From assembly GCF_002078875.1 (NCBI RefSeq), contig NC_034412.1, positions 14,184,876-14,248,875 on the forward strand: DNA of 64,000 nucleotides, given 5' to 3'. This DNA is from Numida meleagris. Lineage: Eukaryota; Chordata; Aves; Galliformes; Numididae. The notes beneath the pieces were generated by a model. It had not been told where the DNA came from. It saw only the letters and a list, made by a program, of their open reading frames with translations, and made no database searches. Shown here piece after piece: positions 25,806-38,164 of this stretch (positions are counted from its first letter, which is position 1; every line of letters starts with the position of its first letter). The position numbers and the translations under genes were made by a program.

Positions 25806-28800
25806 ATTATTTTAGCTGTGATAACTACAACTCTCTTCAATATATATGCCCATATTGCTCCTAAGTCTGCCAGGTCTGTGTATAAAAAATGAAGACAGAT
25901 AAACTTTAAGTGAGCACAAAGCAAACAACCTGTTTTGGTTTTGTGTTTTTTTTATAGAACTGCTTGTTTTCTTTTGTCTACGGTTTCCTCTAGACAATGG
26001 AAACATGCAGAGGGCAGTTCGATCAAAGCAAAAGGGAAGAGCTCATGATGCCTATATTAAATTAGTAACTCTTTTTCCATTCCTTTTAAAATAGAAATTG
26101 TGCATGACCAACAGATTCTTTTCTCCTTGGGAAAGTCTGAGGACATACCAATGGGACATACATGGTGGCCAGACTCTGAGACATCAAAGGACACTCCAAA
26201 TGGCCATACTATCTTTGCCATAGTCCCAGAGCACCCAAAAACAAAACAAAGAAAAAATAACAACCGAATCGAACAAACTTTGTGTATGTTCATCTCCAGC
26301 ACATCAATCCCATGTTAACATTATCAAAACAATGAAAATAAGGGGCCTGCTAAGACCACAATCGTTCACATGGAAAGTAGAGGAGCTTTCATTTTCCAAC
26401 ACAGGCAACTCTGAAAAGTGCTCAGATTCACCTGCACCTGCCTGTCACTTACTTTGCAAAACACCACAGAAATGGAGATTTCATAAAGCTTCGATACTGC
26501 TCTAAAACCAAGCCTTCCCCCCGACCCCTGAAAAAAAAAAAAACCCAGCAAGTTTTTCTGCAGTGTGAGACCAGTTACAGGACAGCTTTCATACACAAAT
26601 AGCTCACCTAGCTATGGTGAAGACAAACAGCAGAATTAAAAGACCCTGAACTCCAGCAGGTCAGCAGAATGAGATGAAAGAGCCCCCATCCAGAGCACCC
26701 GTATTGTCCATGTTTTAATCCTGCATCCCAGACCCATACAGCAGACTCTATGTGTTACCAGTGGACCACGCTCCCCCTGTTCCCTCCTCTCTCAGCTAAA
26801 TAAATACATTCGCTCTCAAGCAGGAACTATAAAGTGCAGCTGTGAGCAACCTGCCAGTCCCACCACACACCCAAGCCCAGCAAACTCTCTATTCCTTCTG
26901 CAGCTTCTGACTCTGGAGCCCATCTGCACCTCTGCTGCCCCTGCACTGTGACCACCAGCACCACTCATGGGTGTCTACTCTGCTCCCCTCGCATGGCCCC
27001 AGCTGAGCACTCCTGTGCTGCCTCACTGCCACCACTGGGGAGCACAAAAGGAAAGTGGGGCTTACTCATATCTGCCTGGTTTACATTTAATAATCTTGAA
27101 GGTTTTGCTGATCCCTAAGTGTTACTCTTCACACTAGCATCAGTCTGAATACACAGAACAGAGCAATCCCTAAAGAAAAAGATGTGTCACTGTCAAACAT
27201 TTAGCATTAATGCACTTATCAAAAATGAATTTAGGGTTCTGCCTCACTTCATTCTTCAAAATCTGGTTTGATTTTCCAGCCTCCCCCCTCTGCCTAGCTT
27301 CTCACCCATTAAAAGTAAAATAGCATTTATTTTTCAGCTCTGCTTTCTCCAGACAGATTTGGCTCCCTCCAAAGTCTCTGTGATTAAACACACAGTAAAC
27401 AGTTGTCAGGCCAAAATTCTCTAAGCCTGTGACTTTTTTTTTATGCCAATAAATCCCACTGCACCTTTCCTTTCAGCTGCCCTCAATTTCCTTCACTCTT
27501 TTAAGGCTGTCACGTGCATCTGGACCTGGCTCCCTCTTCCAGTGCAATATTCTCATTCTTTTTTGGATTTCTCTCTGAAAACCTGCAGACCATGAAGACT
27601 ATGTTTTCTGAAATCTTTGAAGCAATCTAAAAATTTGATCACTTTTACTGTTGGGTTTTTTTTGTTTTGGTTTGGTTTTTTTGGCAGAAAATCTCCAACT
27701 GAAAAAAAATCTGCTTAAAATGGCAAAAATATTGGTTTCATTCTTCTTGTCTAAAAAGAGAAAGCTGAAACACAATGATAAGTTTTAAATGATGGATAAA
27801 ATAACATTTTGTTTGAAACATGTAGGCCAATCTGAAATCAAAGGGCTGACTGCATTTGGCCAATCTGTGATGCAAAAAATAAAAAATAATAAAAAAACAC
27901 ACACATCATCAGCTGGCATGGAAGCCGCAGATCTACAGCTTGTGAAAGGTAATACAATTTTGGGGTATCTTTTTGTTCCAGCAGAAGATCTCTTTCACAA
28001 TGTGTCCAGTACATCTGTGTTTTCTCTCATTTGAGCCAGAAGCACCATGGGGCAGACACAGTCTTTCTCAATATATTTCTCTAAGCAAGTACTTTTTTTT
28101 TTCCTGTGGTGCAAAATACAACAAAAAGTGACATGGTATATTCTGGTCATTTATTACAGAGGAATTTAGAGGTAGTAAATAATAAAATTTTATTAAACGG
28201 AGACAAGCAGGGTGAGTATAAATGTGTGCTCTAATTCCCTCTTTTTCCTTGCTCACCAGATCATTACTCCACACAGCCGTTAGGAGAATGAAAGCTTTTG
28301 AAATAAACAAAGTGCTGCTGTCAAAAGCAGAATAGTCTAAAGTGCAGAAATTATAAGAGTAAATGGAACTGGAATTACCATGGGGATAGGAAGGAGATAA
28401 AATGTGTATCTAGCAGAATTTGGGGTCTAGCCAGACATGTATTTTGCAGCAGCTATGTCACAGAGACAGATTGCTGCCCATTGCTCTTTGCTGCCCCTAC
28501 TGATCTCCTGGCTGTGTGAGCGCTGCCTGGCTTATTTCAGTCAAAAGAGTTCAGGTTAGTTTAGATAAACAGCAAGTCTTCACTAATCTAGTGCATTTTT
28601 AACAAAATTGGTTAGAGGAAGCTTGCATGAGCAGTGCTAGTAGCAGCATTGCAGGGATTTGGGACTGCTGATAACCACCCAGAGACAGGCTGCGGTTACT
28701 AATATCTTCCACCAGCACAGCTGAAGCTGGAAGAGCACATCTGTTCACCTCCTGAAGAGGACTAGATTTCTGGTCTGCTAATCCCATTTTCCACTACATA

Positions 28801-30308
28801 TTCAGTCAAAATAGCCAATAAGTGACTGGAGATCCCTCTGTGCTCAGGGTTTCTTCAGTAGCATTAATTTGGCAAAAGTAGCCAAAGAGAAAAGTGAACG
28901 TTAGTGTTTGGAGCCTGATCAAAACAGGATGTTTAAACAGCATAGGAGCACAGAGCTCCACTGTGTCTCATCTTTTACTGCTCTTAATACTGAGTCCTTA
29001 AGTCAGGCATCTCCATGCAGCTTTAATTTAGTCAAGGGCCAAGCAGCTATGAATTAAGGAGCCATAGGGCTGGGGCTTCCAGCAATCTGTTCCCTCCCAA
29101 ATGTCCAATTAGAAGAGATAACACATTTAGATATAAATTCCTGGCAAGAGCCGAGGATGAGATTTTGCTTGAATCAACAATGTGGTCAACAGTTGAGAAT
29201 GATATGTGAAAATAATGTAAGACAAAGATCTGAAATGTTTAAACAAGAGATCAGTTATGGGCCTCTCAGAGGTGGTAAAGGTAAATTATTAAAAGAATTT
29301 ATAATTACATTCATGCCTAATTATTAATAAACAAGGATGGGTAACAGATGCTGCAGCAGATTTACACTTCCTAAGGAAACAAGAAGAATTATAGAAGAAA
29401 ATCAAGATCAGCAAAATGATTAAATCAGGAAACTGGAGTGTCTGTAGATGTCAAAAAAAAATGTTTTATCAAACTATTTGGGAGGAAGCAGTCAAAAAAA
29501 AAAAAGGAAAGAGATTCCTTTTCAGATCTTAAAGGCACTGATAGATTGAAGAAGGCTGACACAACACACATTGTGAAGAGAGAAATAACAGAAGTTTCAA
29601 GAAGCTGAAAACCAGGATCAGATTCAGACCAATGTGGTAACCTCCTACTAAAGTCATTCTATTGACTTCAGCAGCATAAAAAGAGTTGCACGTAAGAAGA
29701 AATTGATATCTTGTTATTTTTACCGTATGGAATAACCCAGATTAAGATAATAGAAGCATTATTGGAAAAGTTTAAATTGTATTACTTAAAAGAATTAACA
29801 ACAAACAGCAGAATAGAGATCGAGCCAAGTAAATCTGACTGAAAACATTAAAGGAGTAACAGTGGGGCAACAATTCCCTAATTTTGTCCCAGATGAGATC
29901 TGGGGAAATATCAGTACAATATTCAGCACCGTTCTGATTAGCAAATAGGGTGCCTGAGAGAGAAATGAATGAATTGGCTTTGATTGCTAAGACAAGAAAC
30001 ATTTGAAAATGGAGGGAAGAACCATGAAGATTTATATTTGTAAGAATATTTATTTTTTTATTTATGACCTGGAAAAAAAATCATTGCTGAAGAAATTACT
30101 GACATTATTACAGATACAAGCAATAAGACTGACAGATGAAAATGTGAAGTGACAACAGAAATTTGCTCGTACTAGAAAACATAACCAACTTATAAAATGG
30201 TGGAAACCAAATCTTGTGACATTAAAGAAAAGTGCTTCTTTAATGTGAAACTAGAAACTACCTAACATGAAAAGGAAATAAATGGAACATGACAAAAATC
30301 TTCTACCC

Positions 30309-30352
30309 TTTTTTTTTTTTTTCCCCAAGTTCAGGATTTTTTTTTCCCCTCC
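30309..30352. repeat. T/C-rich low-complexity tract
   Basis: A T14 run is followed by CCCC, a second T9 run and more C, giving a pyrimidine-rich segment. Confidence 0.9.
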
Positions 30353-31291
30353 AAAAAAGGAAAGTACTTAGACTTTCAAAGACAGCTACAATAGCCTCAT
30401 AAAAAAGAACACTAATAATACTGTATAGCATACAGGAAGGCATACTCAGCATCTCTACCTGCCCTTACTTAAACAAATATGTTACAAAGCTACATTTAGG
30501 TGAAGCCCATTTGGCACTGCAATTTCATCAGCAAGAGCAATGAAGTCACTTTCTGGTTCATCAGCATAACAGCACAGACTGGCCAGGGTAGAAGCAGTGC
30601 AAGTCAACGGGTATTGTCGGTTTTTAATTGTGGTGCTATCACAGTCAGAAGGCATTAGGTCCTCCACAGACTCAAAAGCAGAATGTAATGACTTCTCACA
30701 AGGCCACTGCCACACCTTGTTTACAGCGTACCTCTAAAGACTTGAAAGATAATTTCTGTTCACTTTTCATCAGACTTAAACACCAGCATTTATCAGATAC
30801 TGTAGTCTACTCAGACCTTCACTAAACTTCCTGATAGGGTATTCTCCTCTTTTCGGTAAGAAGCTGCAACAGGCTTACAGCCAATGAAGAGCAATATTTT
30901 GACTTATGTACTGAATACTTGCAGAAGATATTTTCCCCTCAATACAAGGAGGAAACAAATCTTCATAAACTTAGCACTGATGAAAACAGTTATTCTCCAT
31001 AGGAACAGTTTGTAGTACGTCACTGAATACTTCCCATCCCTTAGTATCCATTCAGAGCACTTCTGCCACTACATGACAATTACTTCTGTCCAATCACACA
31101 ATAAAAAGCATTCAGTCTCCCATTTGCAAATTCCAAGTCCCACTTTTTCATTTACACCCAAAAATACCCAACCCAACTGTTTTTTCCCCATCCATTTGGC
31201 AACTGCCATGGTTATGTGCATGGAAAAAAACATTATTAGGAAAGTCTAATGGATTTAAATTGTTTTCATTGCAAATGTTTCTCCCCTATGG

Positions 31292-31308
31292 AAAAAAAAA
31301 AAAAAAAA
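31292..31308. repeat. A17 homopolymer
   Basis: Seventeen consecutive A bases; downstream DNA to 31500 is pyrimidine-rich on the plus strand. Confidence 0.93.
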
Positions 31309-32645
31309 GCTCTAGTCATATTGTCTCATTGCTCATTCTTAACTCTTCTTCCTGTTGTGTCTATTACTCTTTCCGTCTGTTCATTCTTCTTCACATTCTG
31401 CTTCTCCAAATATACTCCCATGCCATTTACTTTACTCTTTCTTGCCCTGCAGGGAAGCTCATTGCTCTCCCTTCCCCGTCTCTCAATGATGTCACTTCTC
31501 CTCTAACAGAATCTGCCATAAAATCCATCTCCTTTTCCTTGCGTACTACAAACCATATTCAAAAGCAATAGCAGAAATAGGAAAATGTGGTAAAAGTCCC
31601 CTACCAGTGATCAAGTCTTCTCTGCACATGGTATGCAAGTGCTCTGATGAAAGAACATAGTCGGAAAACCTTTTGTAGTGATAAATCCTGTTTCTAGCTG
31701 TAAAGAACAACTGAAACACTGGTAGCTGTACTCACAGCCTGATAGTGCCTACAAGCTTCATTCAAAACTGAGATCTCAGAAGTGTTTTGGGTGTTCCACA
31801 CAGTAAAGCCGGTTTTTGTCAAGACAACCTACAGTCTAAACAGATCAAAGATGCCATGAGCAAGACAACAGAAATATCATTAAAAGGGCATAAGAATTAC
31901 CCATTATTATGATAGTTGTGTGCAAAGACTTAACAAGTTGAACCAGCTGCAGAACTGTAAACTGTACCTGGTTCAATTGTCTGTATGCGATGGAGTGCAA
32001 CACCAGCCCTTTTCTTTAGAAACTACAAGTTCAGCTCTCAAGTGCAAAGAGAATCCATAGTTCAGCACATCTAAGTGCCTCCAAGTCCTGATCTAACTGA
32101 AGACACGCCATACCCAGGTATTTCTGCCATTGCAACTAAGAGAAATGCCCGATGCTTTTGTTTGACTGCTCCTGTTCCCCTAACAAGCATCACAGATTTT
32201 CCAACAAAGTCCATTCTGACACCATTTGACAGAATATCTACAGGATAGATTTCTCACATCTTCTGAGATACTTATTTTAGCATACACATAAATTTCTCAA
32301 GAACTTGAAACAAATACAACCAATGTTGAGTAGGATATTGTGCTTAATTAAATTAATTTTCATTAATAAAATAGGGGGAAAATATGCATGGCTAATACTG
32401 CAATTTTTAAGCTTTAAGAAAAACGTCTTTTTTCCCCCCAACTAGCTGTAAGATACAAGGGAAAATTTATCTTGTGTATTATCTAATAGGCCTTCCAGAA
32501 CTAAAGACCACAGGAGGTAAGGCTAACAAAATTAATATGCAAAGAAGTTCAGCACTAGGGACCCATAATTTTCTTACAAATGGTTTCACTTTAAGGATGA
32601 AACAACACAAGACAATACCAATTTCTTTCTTTTTTTTGCAAATAG

Positions 32646-32722
32646 ATGATGCTTTAAAAAAATTAACACATGACAGCAGGTGGGAAGAAACTGGAGAAGT
32701 GAATATTCAAAGTAGAGAGTGA
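32646..32722 (+). other. Exon-like segment after a strong acceptor
   Basis: The tract TTTCTTTCTTTTTTTTGCAAATAG ends at 32645. The following frame, entered one base into a codon, reads DALKKLTHDSRWEETGEV and then NIQSRE before TGA at 32720-32722. It is hydrophilic and protein-like but only about 25 codons long, with no recognised family. Confidence 0.12.
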
Positions 32723-32729
32723 CTACAGA

Positions 32730-34362
32730 TTTGATTTACTTAACATTTTACTAACTGATTTGAATTCTCTGATATATGAAAATAATGTCAGGAGATATAT
32801 TTAATTAAGACAAGACTGGTTGTCATTTAGACACGAAGTAAACATTTAACACATCTAGTGAATTATTAAAGCGAATGAAAAATAATCTGACCTTCAGAAA
32901 GTAGGATCATAAATAACAAGGATGTCAGAAATTCTACTCGGCCATGTTTGAAAATTCTGTTCATTATTTTTGTTTGCATTAAATAATAACTGAACAAAAT
33001 AATCATTACCAAATGCATTGTTAAGTAGAGGGGGTTTTAATGGCACAGGAGCACTGTTATTGCAGTAGTAGATTTATAACACATTTGTACATGTAAGACT
33101 ACCATGAAACAGAGAAAGTTAAACCATTCTTGTTTTTGTGTACAGAATTAACATTGGCATTTAGGGTTCTGTACTTTATATTTGCTTGGTAAGGTGTCAG
33201 CCATAACTAGGTATTGTTTCTCTTGTAGTAAAGAGCTCATTGCTGTTAGATTTCAAAAATATATGGCTGCACTCCAGGAAACAGTTCAGTGTAATAGTAT
33301 TCCCATCAGTTCAAAATAGGAGAGCGTCAGACAAGCGTCAAAGGTAACAAATCAGCTCAGCATAATTCAGAATTTTAAAATTGAGACTTTGAAAGAAGAG
33401 AAAGGTTACGTGTCTTGGCCTAAATATCCCATAATTGTGTTTATGTATGTCAAATGTAGCGAATTATGGCAACAAAACATACTGATGTCCTTGAAATGAA
33501 TCTTCATTTAGAGCTGGGTGCTATTTCAGCAAGGAATGTTCTGACAGAGCATTGTAACCAATCCTGCACGACACTCATTTGAAATGTTTTTTATTTACTT
33601 TTATCATCCTTTCACATTAGAACAGCTTAGTCATTCAATACATTTTTGAAAGACATCAGAAAGTAACTCCTGATAAGGATTGCAGAATGTTGTTTTGTTT
33701 TGTTTTTTACCTTTAGCCTCCACACATTGAAAATGTTGTTTCCTGTATACACAGTAGAAAACAGTATAAATAGTGCGTTCACTGTTGTGAATAGCAATCC
33801 AGCATGCAATTAAGTAGGTGCAGTTATATGGATAACTCCTGGCTATTGTGATTCTTCATATTTGTAAAGGTGTATGCAGACATGTTTGCAGGATTTGGAA
33901 CAAAGATTGTTCTAAATATTCTTTCCCTAGAATAAAACTTTTTAAAAAGGGATGAGAACAGGCAGAACATAGGGGCTTTTTCCCTGGAAACCACTAATGT
34001 CACAATCTAAATTCCCTGTGAATCTTCAGTTCTCATTTATATTTTGTATTACAGCCTGCAAAGATTAAAATATTTAAGAAGAATCTGACATTTTTTGCTA
34101 AAATCTGTGGAAATGTGCTTGAAGTAAGATATGACTCAGTATAAGGATATGAAAGACGTATGATTTTATAAAAGAAAAGTTAGGTGAACAGATCTCTGTC
34201 ATTCTAAGACATACACGGTGAACTCTGCATTCATCTACGTGAATTTTCATCAATCTTACTGAGAAAGCAAGTGTTAGTACCAAATCTGATCTTTTCACTT
34301 ATAAAACTGCTCTTAAATCATCTTTAAGTAGGATAATATCCTAAAATCACTGCATTCCTTGA
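32730..34362. other. AT-rich non-coding DNA
   Basis: Nothing recognisable before the sense CR1 3' end. Confidence 0.45.
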
Positions 34363-34521
34363 ATAATGAGCCCCATCTCCCTTTCCTGAAGGCATCCAAG
34401 GCCAGGCTGGATGGGGCTTTGAGCAACCCAGTGTAGTGGGATTATGTCCCTGCCTATAGCAGGGGGACTGGAACTAGACAGTCTCAAAGGTCCCTTCCAA
34501 CCCAAACCATTCCATGATTCT
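34363..34521 (+). mobile_element. CR1 LINE 3' end, sense
   Basis: The segment contains GGCTGGATGGGGCTTTGAGC, a CCCTGCC...GCAGGGGGACTGGAACTAGA block, AAGGTCCCTTCCAACCCAAA and the terminal CCATTCCATGATTCT. This is the typical avian CR1 3' untranslated region ending in the (ATTCTATG)-type octamer. It is a short 5'-truncated insertion with no coding capacity. The 3' boundary at 34521 is clear. The 5' boundary near 34363 is estimated because the first bases are diverged. Confidence 0.95.
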
Positions 34522-36200
34522 AGTGAAGGCAGCAGCTTAGCAGAGAAGCTGTGTGTGTGGAAGAGTTTCCAGGGCTGTTCAGCGCCAGCACACGATCCTT
34601 TAAATGGCTGTGCTGTAAACCTGCAGTTTGGTCAGTCCAGCACCTTCTCTTCTTCATCCTTGCTAAATTTTGTTTCCTTCATTTCAAATATTTTCAAAAT
34701 TAATTCATCAACTTAAATCTGAGATGTGTTTTTAAAACAATTGCTCTTGTGATTATCAGTTCTTAGAGCCTTAATTTAGAGCTTTAGAGCCATAATAACA
34801 ATAGCAACAAAAATAAAATGCATTATTTATAAATTTACAACATTGTACATTCAGATACTTTTAAAAGACTAAAAATCAAGCTCCATTTGTTCAATATAAA
34901 AAGGCTTTGAAGTGTAATCTCTGGGTTGATTGATGTATTACATAGAGTCTTTTTTTTTTGCTCACACTGTACAAACATGTCAAACATGCTCAATACTGCT
35001 CTGAGTACAAATAATTTCTTGTTTCTCTTTGCACTCAATCTATTATCTTTTACAACAGTTAATAAATTAATGTAGGCAATTAGGCAACATAAAATTGAAT
35101 TACTTTATACATGATCAAATTAATTATAAATCAACTTTTCCAATGCTATAAAATATGAATAGCTAATAATAGCAATTTTTGCAGTATGCTGTAATCGTTA
35201 AAGAATCATCTTCTTTTAAGGAGAAGGAAGAGGATAATGAAAACTGCCCAAATTAAATAAAATATCAGGTTTGGTTTTTTGGGGGGGCAGAGGGGGGAGA
35301 TGGGCTGCTTTAATTTCTACAAAGCATAAACTTGTAGTCAGAAACTGGAATAAAGTTGTCAGGTTAGCGGAGTTTTGGTTAGGAAAAGAAAATTATTTTC
35401 CTTGTCAAATGGCTGTTATAACATGAGGAAAGCACAAACTTCCTAAAACTTGCAAGCTTAGGCTGTTTCATTTAAAAGCCAATTTGTCATTCAAACACAA
35501 CCTAACACTTCCAGGTGTTTCTGTGACCCGCAGTGCAGACCAGCATCATACGTCAGCAACCAACAGACACACACAACATTGCCATGTGGAATTCCCAACA
35601 GCCAAAGCTTTTTTTGCTCAGTAACACAGCAGAGCTTATTGATGTGATAACACAGCGTCTCTTTGACAATAGATCCTTACTTCTAGTTGTCGCTAAGTAT
35701 CCAAGGTAAAGGTCACTGCCTTCCAGCACTCCCAGAGCTCACCTTGAAAGCCCCGTGCCCGCAACACGGCAACATGTTTACATGAGCTCTTCCTTTCCAG
35801 ACAGCTCCTTAGCCACAAGCTTTCCAAAAAGGATAGGGACAAGAATCCAAAAGCTGGAAAGGTTTCTAACTCATGCCCCTGCCGGGATGGCTGGGCACCT
35901 CTGCCCCCTCCTGAAGTGGATAAAATCTGCCACCTCAAGGATCAACCATGGGAAGAGTCTGGGAAAATCAAGTCCTGAGTTTTCTCAGACTTCTCTGTAA
36001 GAAATGATGATCCAAGTAAATCACAGACCTAAACCTTGGGACTGCACTGTTAATGGTTTTCCCTTTGAGAAAGGTTGCTTCTTCCTTTCTGTTAAAAATG
36101 CAGCTAAGCCTGTCCCATTTTGCTGTAAGAGCAAGGATGTTCTAACGTGGAACATGTAAATATATAACATTAAAGAACATCTATACGCTCATTTCTTTCT
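34522..36200. other. AT-rich non-coding DNA
   Basis: Includes a G-rich run (GGGGGGGCAGAGGGGGGAG, 35281-35299) and short direct repeats of TTAGAGCC near 34764-34793. No gene supported. Confidence 0.45.
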
Positions 36201-37200
36201 GGCTCACTATTGTCATCTAGAGCAAATGTTTGATATTCTTCCTGGTTTCTTAGCTGCCTCCGCTCTTTAACCTTCCTTGAAATTAAAAGGCCATTTCTTT
36301 TTCTCACAGTTGCCATAAATCATATTGTGAGTTTTTTTTTAAATCACTATTCAAACACATTGAAGCATTAAACCATGCATTATGTTACCCAGGGTCCAAG
36401 TGGAAACAAGCAATTATCGAGCCTCCAAATTGTGGCAATACTTACACAGGAGCCAAAAAGCAACTGTGAAGAAAATCTGCACATTCAAGATGTAAAATGA
36501 GACTTATGTCGAATTGGATTTAATGGAATATAAAATATTTGCCTTCTTTATGAGAAGGCAAACTCATAACTCTGTTTATCCTCTGATATGTGTGGAGTAT
36601 GGAGTTTCAGATTTATTTTTACAAGTGAGAAATATGGTGTGTCTCTCTTAAATTTGTAACAATCTTGGGCTAAATCAGTCTTGCAATTATTGTAGTGTAA
36701 TTTTCCCTATCAACAAATACTGTGGACTTACTGTTTACCTTTCAGCTGATTTTATTTGCCAAATTATATACCAAATGGTCCCATGGGCTCGCTGAATATA
36801 TGGGTGCTAACAATGAAAAATGTGCATAGTTTTAATACCAACTTTGTAAATTGCCTTAATAATAGCTTGTATAATGTAATAGTATTTTCAACCAGTACTT
36901 TTAATTTCTAGCTCATAAAGCCTTTTCATTGAACCCCAAGGGTGTAGCAATAAAAGTAAGATTTAATTTTGTATATAATGTGGCCTAAATTAGTTTTAAA
37001 GCAATAGGAGAAACATGCAGCTCAAAGAGATAAGAATGAAATTATTATAACTTGATGAAATTTCCTATAGCAAAATTAATCATTATTTCCATTTTAACAT
37101 AATTTGACATAAAAAATATAAGACTAATGTAGATCTAATCAAGGTATATATTTTTAAATGACTTTACTATAAATTACAGAGGCCATAAAAAGAGTGATGC
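36200..37200. other. Possible conserved non-coding region
   Basis: About 1 kb of AT-rich, CpG-poor, repeat-free sequence with balanced composition and a perfect hairpin at 36538-36562. Its texture resembles conserved non-coding elements in vertebrate gene deserts. That is an impression only; conservation needs alignment. Confidence 0.2.
36538..36562. repeat. Perfect 10-bp hairpin
   Basis: TTTGCCTTCT (36538-36547) pairs perfectly with AGAAGGCAAA (36553-36562) across a TTATG loop. It is too short to be a miRNA precursor by itself. The surrounding kilobase is AT-rich and free of recognisable repeats. Confidence 0.8.
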
Positions 37201-38119
37201 AAACTATATGACAGTGAATGTTTTGAAGACACTTTTGAAGAGAAGGTTAAGTATACTATTTATTCTGCATTTTGAGCTCATGAAGAAATACCACCTAATA
37301 ACAAAAAAATTGTATATTTACGTTTATATCTTTGACCACAACTGGAAGTTCAAACCCAAAACTTGCCATCACAATCTCATAGTTGTCGGTCTTTGCATGG
37401 TTGTCAACTGTTTGTGACATTTGGTCATTTTGCATCGAAGTTTCTCTCCTGGGCTCATCTGGTTATGCAGAGAAAATCTAGCAGGCGTGAATGATAAAGC
37501 AGCTGAAAAGAGACAGCACATAAAAACGGTCCAAAATTATCTTCTCAGACTCTATTTTATCCATTTATTATGCTTATCTTTGTTCAGAGGCTTTATGCAT
37601 TCTTGAAGGTTCAGGCTTAGTAAGTATACCATGGTGACACATGGAAAAGACCTTCCAACTCAGCAAACTAGTGAGAATTCACTTGCTTTATAAGAAAAGA
37701 TTTATGTTAAATTGGGATCTATTTTTTAAGTACACAACATAAAGCAAGACCCAACATCTCTGTTGTTCTGATGGCTCTGGGTCTAAAGGAAGACATTATC
37801 CAGCACTGGATAACTTTCTACTGTAAATAGTTCTCTTTGGCCTAGAGAAGGCATGGATTACAACTCTCCTTGCAGCTAAAGCTGATAGGACTTGAAATCG
37901 GACACGTACAGCAGAATAAGAAAGAAAAATTTTATGAGGATATCACATTTAGGTTATTGTGAGTGTTTGCAACTCTGTCTTGCATGTTCCTGACATATAC
38001 TAAAAGTTTGTTCCACTATCATGTTATATGATGATCTCAGCTCTGTGATATTAACACCTGCACACCTGGCTTATACATGCAATATTTTGTGTTTTGGTTA
38101 GTACTCAGAAAGATCCTGA

Positions 38120-38164
38120 AAAGAAAAAAAAGAAATGAAAAAGAAAAAAAAAAAAAAAAAAAAA
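38120..38164. repeat. A-rich low-complexity tract ending in A21
   Basis: Runs of A broken by single G or T bases lead into 21 consecutive A bases at 38144-38164. It makes lysine-rich open frames that are not genes. I see no retroposed gene body attached to it. Confidence 0.95.

Larger units (their letters stand above)
25830..32620. other. Non-coding DNA
   Basis: The 26.65-27.05 kb part is GC-richer without CpG enrichment. At 29650-29675 an ATTGACTTCAGCAGC stretch resembles a fragment of an old sauropsid repeat. No gene, RNA or recent transposon is recognised. Confidence 0.45.

Noticed and set aside
26057..26302. Minus-strand frame with a hydrophobic, signal-peptide-like N-terminus
   Set aside because: No splice or promoter context, no known family, and T-rich DNA often encodes Leu/Phe runs by chance.
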